From contig JBCAML010000004.1 in assembly GCA_038503075.1 (NCBI GenBank), forward strand, positions 1,261,149-1,325,148: 64,000 nucleotides of DNA, given 5' to 3'. Shown here piece after piece: positions 61,101-64,000 of the stretch; position 1 is the first letter of the stretch; every line of letters begins with the position of its first letter. The DNA is from Gyromitra esculenta. Lineage: Eukaryota > Ascomycota > Pezizomycetes > Pezizales > Discinaceae. Under the pieces are notes generated by a model that saw nothing but the letters and a program-made list of their open reading frames with translations, searched no databases and was not told where the DNA came from. A program made the position numbers and the translations under genes.

Positions 61101-61801
61101 TCAGCGGGGATTCTAGACTTCCATTCTTCCTTAGTTGTCTTATTGTCTATGAGTTTGTTTATCTCATAGAGGGACATGGCATAGGCTTGGTGGGTACGTT
61201 TCCTAGTGAGAGTCCTAAAGCTGGCAGCGCCGATAAAGGACATATTTAGCCTGGGGGGAGCAGGGATTGATGGGGAGACGACGACAGGGGAGCGAGGGGC
61301 GCAGTGGGTGGTGCAGAGTTTAGAATTAAACTCAATGTGTTTATCGGCGAACTGAAGATGCACATCGTGATGTTTTATCCATGGTATTCCTAAGACCAAG
61401 GGGTAGTGACCTAATTGAGTTACGAAACAAGGCGCTTGTTCTTGGTGGTTTCCAATGGATAAATTAAGTTTGGCGATGTGGGTGATATCTCCGGAGGCAA
61501 CAGGGCGACCATCGATAACTTCAAGTTGTCGGGGTGTTTTTAGGGGAGTAAGAGGGAGGGAATGGTGACTCGCGAATTTTTTATCAATAAATGCAAATCC
61601 TGAGGCCCCGGTATCCAGTAAAGCGTGTGTGGTTATAATTTTATTACTATGGGAAATCTTGCATGCTACTACAAAGTGTTCCCCATCCAATTGATCCTCC
61701 ACGCTTATACCAGAAACCGAAAACCCCGAAATAGAAAATGCAGATAAGGGTAAGAAATTTGAAACCAAGGTAGGGTCACTGGTCGACCTTGGTTGAACTA
61801 G
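58097..61801 (-). CDS. pol: Element 1 pol polyprotein (-1 frame), ~1234 aa
   Basis: Open on the minus strand from the frameshift site (first -1 codon CTA at 61801-61799) to the stop at 58097. Residues are counted from there. Aspartic protease with DTGA at 63-66. Reverse transcriptase with LRLCVDYRGLN at ~319 and catalytic YLDD at 420-423. RNase H starting ETDASDF (Asp 569) with DHKN (638) and KPDAL (681). Integrase with an HHCC zinc domain (His 799/806, Cys 836/839) and DDE core at Asp 869 (SMDFVTG), Asp 929 (TSDRGTQF) and Glu 965 (ETDGQTE). A GPY module at ~1103 and a chromodomain at ~1159-1208 (EYYIEKILDQR, EWTGYAHPTWEP) follow. There is no ATG near the start; translation must come from gag by frameshifting. 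No key residue is missing. The chromodomain would guide integration to histone-marked heterochromatin in related elements. Confidence 0.93.
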   Translation of the reverse strand, partial: LVQPRSTSDPTLVSNFLPLSAFSISGFSVSGISVEDQLDGEHFVVACKISHSNKIITTHALLDTGASGFAFIDKKFASHHSLPLTPLKTPRQLEVIDGRPVASGDITHIAKLNLSIGNHQEQAPCFVTQLGHYPLVLGIPWIKHHDVHLQFADKHIEFNSKLCTTHCAPRSPVVVSPSIPAPPRLNMSFIGAASFRTLTRKRTHQAYAMSLYEINKLIDNKTTKEEWKSRIPAEYHDFLDMFDKVKAQGLPPRRSYDHKIQLMEGKDAPFGPLYGMSREELIVLKKYIEDNLEKGFIRASSSPAGSPVLFVKKADGSLRLCVDYRGLNAITVKDRYTSPLIRETLDRLAKAQWYTKLDLRDGYHQVRIAEGDEWKTAFHTRYGLYEYQVMPFGLTNAPGTFQRFVNDCLTEYLDIFCTAYLDDILIYSDSFAEHQIHVRKVLQTLKDNDILLKPEKCEFEVQTTKYLGLILTPDGIRMDEEKLKAVREWGTPKSVKDVQAFLGFANFYRRFILGFSKLATPLTALTKKGIAFEWTVEADIAFENLKYAFTTAPILIHFDPDKKIIVETDASDFVSGGVLSQYNDAGVLHPVAFFSKKHSPAECNYEIYDKELLAIIRVFEEWRPELEGSKHPIDVISDHKNLEYFMSTKQLNRRQARWAEYLSRFDFVITYRPGSQGGKPDALTRRSGDLPKEGDERLAHQSQVVLKKENVDPKISLLSASLSNEAAELDAPLVELFQKGYDTDGFPQKILAALENKEQQSKEITLSECNNIQGLLCYRECFYVPDFDPLRLELIRRHHDTPAAGHPGRDKTFELLSRNFYWPKMRESISRYVRNCHTCQKAKPTTQRTQGVLCPLPIPNSPWQEISMDFVTGLPESDGYDAIMVVVDRLSKMRHLIPCNTTVNSREVADLYLQHIWKLHGLPTYVTSDRGTQFTAYFWKNLCQRLRIQARMSTAFHPETDGQTERLNAVMEQYLRSYVSYQQGDWNKWLPMAEFSANNQESASTKVSPFFANYGYHPRFDTTILPTQANAQSLDAASFSKTMQELYDYLRTQIRVAQDIQEISTNKHRTPAPAYQVNDQVFISMKNIRTTRNARKLDWKWMGPYPIKRIVSSFAYEIDLPSSVKYHPVFHVSLLKPAAQDALPGQVIPSPVPVVVNDQQEYYIEKILDQRIYRGKQQYLVEWTGYAHPTWEPAEDLEDTAALDQFLIVTPTEIPHVRRSSRLKRGATFTDIKE
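58123..58133 (-). promoter_or_regulatory. Polypurine tract of element 1
   Basis: GAAGAGGGGAG on the minus strand, four bases (CTAC) before the 3' LTR. It lies inside pol coding sequence. Element 3 keeps the same purine run and CTAC spacer at the matching place, which supports its role as the plus-strand primer. Confidence 0.65.
61763..61794 (-). promoter_or_regulatory. Hairpin stimulating gag-pol frameshifting
   Basis: On the minus strand AACCAAGG pairs perfectly with CCTTGGTT, leaving a 16-nt loop. The stem starts six bases after the slippery heptamer, the usual distance for -1 frameshift stimulators. Confidence 0.75.
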
Positions 61802-63090
61802 TTTAAAGCCTCGTTTGAGGCGTTTGCAGACTCTAGAGCGAAAAATTGAGGCGGGAGAGGTGGCGGCGGTAAGGAAGAGGCCGGGGGCGTGCGGTTAGCA
61901 GGTGGGGCGGTGAGGGCTCCTCTTATCGTAGGTTTTTTAGGAGCTGAGGGGCAATTGGCGTAGGAGTGATCCGGGGCAGCACAGAACATACACTTTCCAG
62001 TGGCGCGGCGCCATTGTTTCTCTTCCTCCGATAGCTTTCTTCGTCCATTGACCATTGTGTATCGTTGGTCTTGAGGGGGGCGAGAAAGATTACTGGTACG
62101 TCCGAAAGACAGGTCCATAGGGGCTAGTCCTCCTGGGGTAAAGGAGGAGGCAGGGGTGAAGGCGGCGGGGGCACTGAATTGACCCATATTGTCTCTGGCA
62201 TTTCCTCGTTTCTCCGCCTTGCGAGCTCGGATTCGGTTGTCCAATCGGGTAAGGGTAAGGATCATCTCCGGGAGGTTAGCAGGGGCGATGGGTGCGAACA
62301 CCATTGCTTCCTTGAGTTCTTCCGACATGCCATGTTCCAGGGCATCCATCTTGGAGTTCTCATCGAAGTTTAGCTGACCCATGATCCTTTGAAAGTCGGC
62401 TAGATAAGCCGAAAAATCACGTTTCCCTTGACGAAGTTGATGGAGTTCCCGTCGAGCAGTGCCGGTTGGGTCTGGATCGCCAAAGGCGGTTTCTAGGGCG
62501 GCGATAAGTTGCTCTGCGCTGGTCCAGGTGGTGAGGCCTGAGGGGAGAACGGTGTGCCGAACTTGTTCCAACGCTGCTCCTTCTAGACGATTGATAGTAT
62601 AGAGGATCATCGTGGTCTCATTGGCAAAGCGGTCCTGGTTGACAGTGAGTTTGGAGCGTAGTTGCAGGATAAAGCCGGGGAGTTTAGTTCGAGATCCATC
62701 AAATTTCTCAGGATCTGGCATCCGTTCTGATCGGTGAGAATTTGTTGGCGGAGGTGGGGTGGCCGTAAGATTAGGTGGAGCGGGAGGGATCTGAGTAGCG
62801 GCTCGAGCTTCGTTTCGCTCTTGTCGCAACCGAGCGATTAGACTTGCAGCCTCGGTAACTCGTTGGTCCTGTTCCGTGGCATGGCGGAGGGCGTTATCGG
62901 TTTGAATGCGAGCTGTGTTGAGTTTGACCTCAGTTTCTCGCTCGCTTTCCTGGAGGACGTCGATTTGGTCCTCTAGGGCTTGGTTGAGGTCCCTGAGTTC
63001 ATTGTAGAGCTCCGCGGGATCATCTCGGTAGGCTTGGGCAAAAGCTTCCCTGGTGGGGAAGCGTTTTGTGGCGACGGCGGCTCCTTCCAT
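61798..63090 (-). CDS. gag: Element 1 Gag, 430 aa
   Basis: ATG at 63090-63088, stop TAG at 61800-61798. The N-terminus is coiled-coil-like (NELRDLNQALEDQIDVLQES to about residue 95). A Pro-rich linker follows (~95-120), then the capsid domain of Ty3/Gypsy type (MPDPEKFDGSRTKLPGFILQ, FSAYLADFQRIMGQLNFDEN). A CCHC zinc knuckle CMFCAAPDHSYANC (C-x2-C-x4-H-x4-C) lies near residue 370, and the tail is Pro-rich. Gag forms the virus-like particle and binds the element RNA. Pol is in the -1 frame beyond its stop, joined by the slippery site. Confidence 0.92.
   Translation of the reverse strand: MEGAAVATKRFPTREAFAQAYRDDPAELYNELRDLNQALEDQIDVLQESERETEVKLNTARIQTDNALRHATEQDQRVTEAASLIARLRQERNEARAATQIPPAPPNLTATPPPPTNSHRSERMPDPEKFDGSRTKLPGFILQLRSKLTVNQDRFANETTMILYTINRLEGAALEQVRHTVLPSGLTTWTSAEQLIAALETAFGDPDPTGTARRELHQLRQGKRDFSAYLADFQRIMGQLNFDENSKMDALEHGMSEELKEAMVFAPIAPANLPEMILTLTRLDNRIRARKAEKRGNARDNMGQFSAPAAFTPASSFTPGGLAPMDLSFGRTSNLSRPPQDQRYTMVNGRRKLSEEEKQWRRATGKCMFCAAPDHSYANCPSAPKKPTIRGALTAPPANRTPPASSLPPPPLPPQFFALESANASNEALN
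61801..61807 (-). promoter_or_regulatory. -1 ribosomal frameshift slippery site U_UUA_AAC
   Basis: In the gag frame the end reads GCU UUA AAC UAG. U_UUA_AAC is a canonical -1 slippery heptamer (X_XXY_YYZ). Slipping back one base gives CUA GUU CAA in the pol frame, which is open to the pol stop. The stop codon of gag directly follows the heptamer. Confidence 0.85.
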
Positions 63091-63153
63091 GGTGGAGTCG
63101 ATGGGGGTAGGTGTGCTTTGTGTGTGTCAGGTGGTAGAAGGTGTAGATGTAGG

Positions 63154-63162
63154 AAGCAACGT
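63154..63162 (-). promoter_or_regulatory. Candidate self-primer binding site
   Basis: ACGTTGCTT begins three bases inside the 5' LTR end, where the PBS belongs. It is an exact complement of AAGCAACGT in the LTR (minus strand, 63393-63385), just after a CT-rich tract and about 48 bases below a TATTTAA box. No familiar tRNA 3'-end complement (TGG...) was seen here. Tf1/sushi elements are known to prime with the 5' end of their own RNA. Confidence 0.55.
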
Positions 63163-63164
63163 AA

Positions 63165-63580
63165 TCTCACGGTTCAGTCCCTCGTTAAGCCCTTCAGTAT
63201 CCCTGAAGGTGAGCAGTGCTACTTAAGCGAGGTACTAACACGTTCGAGGAGTGCAGTGTTTCTACAAGTTCTAAGAGGGGTCTATCTCAAGGCGAGACAA
63301 GTGCAGCAAAGTGGACAGCGACGGCGAGGGTTCTGAGGTAGAACCGAGGTAGTATTCAACAATTACAAGAGAAGGTAAACGAGAACGTTGCTTAAGGAAA
63401 GAAGAAGAGAAGAACACAAGCGACAAAGATCCATCTCTTAAATACCCCGCTTTTCGACCACTATGACTCATGACTAAGAAATAACCGAAGGCAACCGAAG
63501 CACAATAACATTATACTCCGAAACTAAAACCGCAACCCCAATAATATCCTTGACCCGATTACTCCTTTATATCCGTGAAA
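63165..63580 (-). repeat. 5' LTR of element 1 (416 bp)
   Basis: Nearly identical to the 3' LTR: a 3-base change in GGTACTAACACG (against GGTTACAACACG) and one A/G difference in CCGAAGGCAACC. In element orientation it contains GGGGTATTTAAG (TATA-like), a CT-rich tract and then AAGCAACGTTC, the likely start of the transcript. Confidence 0.9.
63438..63444 (-). promoter_or_regulatory. TATA-like box of element 1 promoter
   Basis: TATTTAA in element orientation, followed by a CT-rich run (TTCTTCTCTTCTTCTTTCC) and AAGCAACG. Filamentous-fungal start sites often follow such a pyrimidine run. The same arrangement is in the 3' LTR and, diverged, in the LTR of element 3. Confidence 0.5.
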
Positions 63581-63585
63581 GCGGA
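63581..63585. repeat. Right target duplication of element 1 (GCGGA)
   Basis: Exact copy of 57698-57702, immediately beyond the LTR end CCGTGAAA. Confidence 0.85.
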
Positions 63586-63952
63586 GCTACTTAAACAAGA
63601 ATCGTTGCGATAAGAGTGACGAAGTTTTCTACAGGTCCTACGGGGGTCTAACTCAAGGCGAGTTAAGTGTGAGAGTGTTTACAGCGACAGCGACCGCGAG
63701 GATTCTGAAGTAGAATCGAGATAGTATTAAAACGATACAATAGAAGTAAAGTAAGAACGTTGCTTAGGAAAAGAAGAGAAAAGAACTACAACACAATAAA
63801 ACCATCCTCCTTATATACCCAGCTTTTCCTATTCAAAACTCGGAACCGAACATAACCAAGGAATAAAACCATTGTTACAAAAAGAGAACCCATGACCCGT
63901 AAACCTTACTTTTAACCAAACCCTAACCCATTATCCTTCTTCATCCGTGAAA
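63586..63952 (-). repeat. Solo LTR 2, right piece
   Basis: Begins GCTACTTAAAC and ends TCCGTGAAA, continuing the LTR that starts at 57650. It is clearly diverged from the element 1 LTR, but the block AACGTTGCTTAGG, the TATATACCC promoter-like run and the terminal CCGTGAAA are preserved. No internal element sequence is attached on either side, so it is a solo LTR left by recombination. Confidence 0.75.
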
Positions 63953-64000
63953 GGGTGGTACTTAACCAAGGACGGAAGGTCAACTTCATAGGCAAAAGGG
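63953..64000 (-). pseudogene. Element 3 pol fragment running off the window
   Basis: Minus strand codes PFAYEVDLPSLVKYHP, the same region as SFAYEIDLPSSVKYHP of element 1 pol (after the GPY module). It continues directly into the fragment at 57346-57649 once the solo LTR and one target duplication are set aside. The rest of element 3, including its 5' LTR, lies beyond 64000. Confidence 0.75.

Larger units (their letters stand above)
57703..63580 (-). mobile_element. Full-length Ty3/Gypsy chromovirus (element 1)
   Basis: 5,878 bp on the minus strand: 5' LTR 63165-63580, primer-binding region, gag, pol in the -1 frame with protease, RT, RNase H, integrase and chromodomain, polypurine tract, 3' LTR 57703-58118. 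Flanked by a perfect GCGGA duplication. Both reading frames are intact. The two LTRs differ at about four positions of 416 (three of them adjacent), so the insertion is recent. A C-terminal chromodomain places it in the chromoviruses, and a single-TATA LTR with a possible self-primer is most like the Tf1/sushi group. It looks potentially active. Confidence 0.93.

Overview
The window is nuclear DNA of a filamentous ascomycete (Pezizomycotina). Genes carry short GT-AG introns (54-151 nt) with fungal branch points such as CGCTAAC and TACTAAT. An RTA1-type 7-TM protein, a Ypp1-type scaffold, a Clr5-domain protein and a Ty3/Gypsy chromovirus are all at home in that group. Gene density is low (about a dozen genes in 64 kb, in islands separated by 3-10 kb of non-coding DNA), as in repeat-rich fungal genomes; a Pezizales-like genome is one possibility, but that is a guess. 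Exon structures were built by eye from splice motifs, frame continuity and remembered family similarity.

Layout. 1-127: 3' end of a gene entering from the left. 128-7640: no convincing gene. 7641-8717 (-): Ser/Pro-rich hypothetical protein. 8718-18351: empty. 18352-19306 (+): RTA1-like membrane protein. 19307-23163: empty except one MITE. 23164-24354 (-): single-pass membrane protein. 25759-26539: cluster of five TA-flanked inverted-repeat elements. 27128-30519: housekeeping island with TRAPP subunit Trs20/sedlin (-), divergent from a small cytochrome c oxidase subunit (Cox7 type, +), followed by a CCDC47-family ER membrane protein (+). 35461-35859 (+): small hypothetical protein. 40091-44206 (-): Ypp1/TTC7-type TPR protein of the plasma-membrane PI4-kinase complex. 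44207-52426: no gene, but two degenerate tandem arrays and other repeats. 52427-53493 (+): three-exon orphan gene. 54862-55535 (-): pseudogene with in-frame TAG codons. 55622-56182 (+): two-exon zinc-finger-like gene. 56410-56941 (+): Clr5-domain gene cut by a retrotransposon.

56942-64000 is a three-level nest of one chromovirus family. An old element (3) sits in the Clr5 gene. A solo LTR (2) with a near-perfect 5-bp target duplication sits in element 3's pol. A young full-length element (1; 5,878 bp, 416-bp LTRs, target duplication GCGGA) sits inside that solo LTR. Element 1 has intact gag and pol. At the gag stop it carries the slippery heptamer U_UUA_AAC, a 6-nt spacer and an 8-bp hairpin, with pol in the -1 frame. 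It also has a candidate Tf1-like self-primer: nine bases just inside the 5' LTR are complementary to the predicted 5' end of its own transcript. The gag-pol signal, the primer candidate and the nest are the most interesting observations; the MITE cluster and the orphan/pseudogene stretch at 52-57 kb come next.
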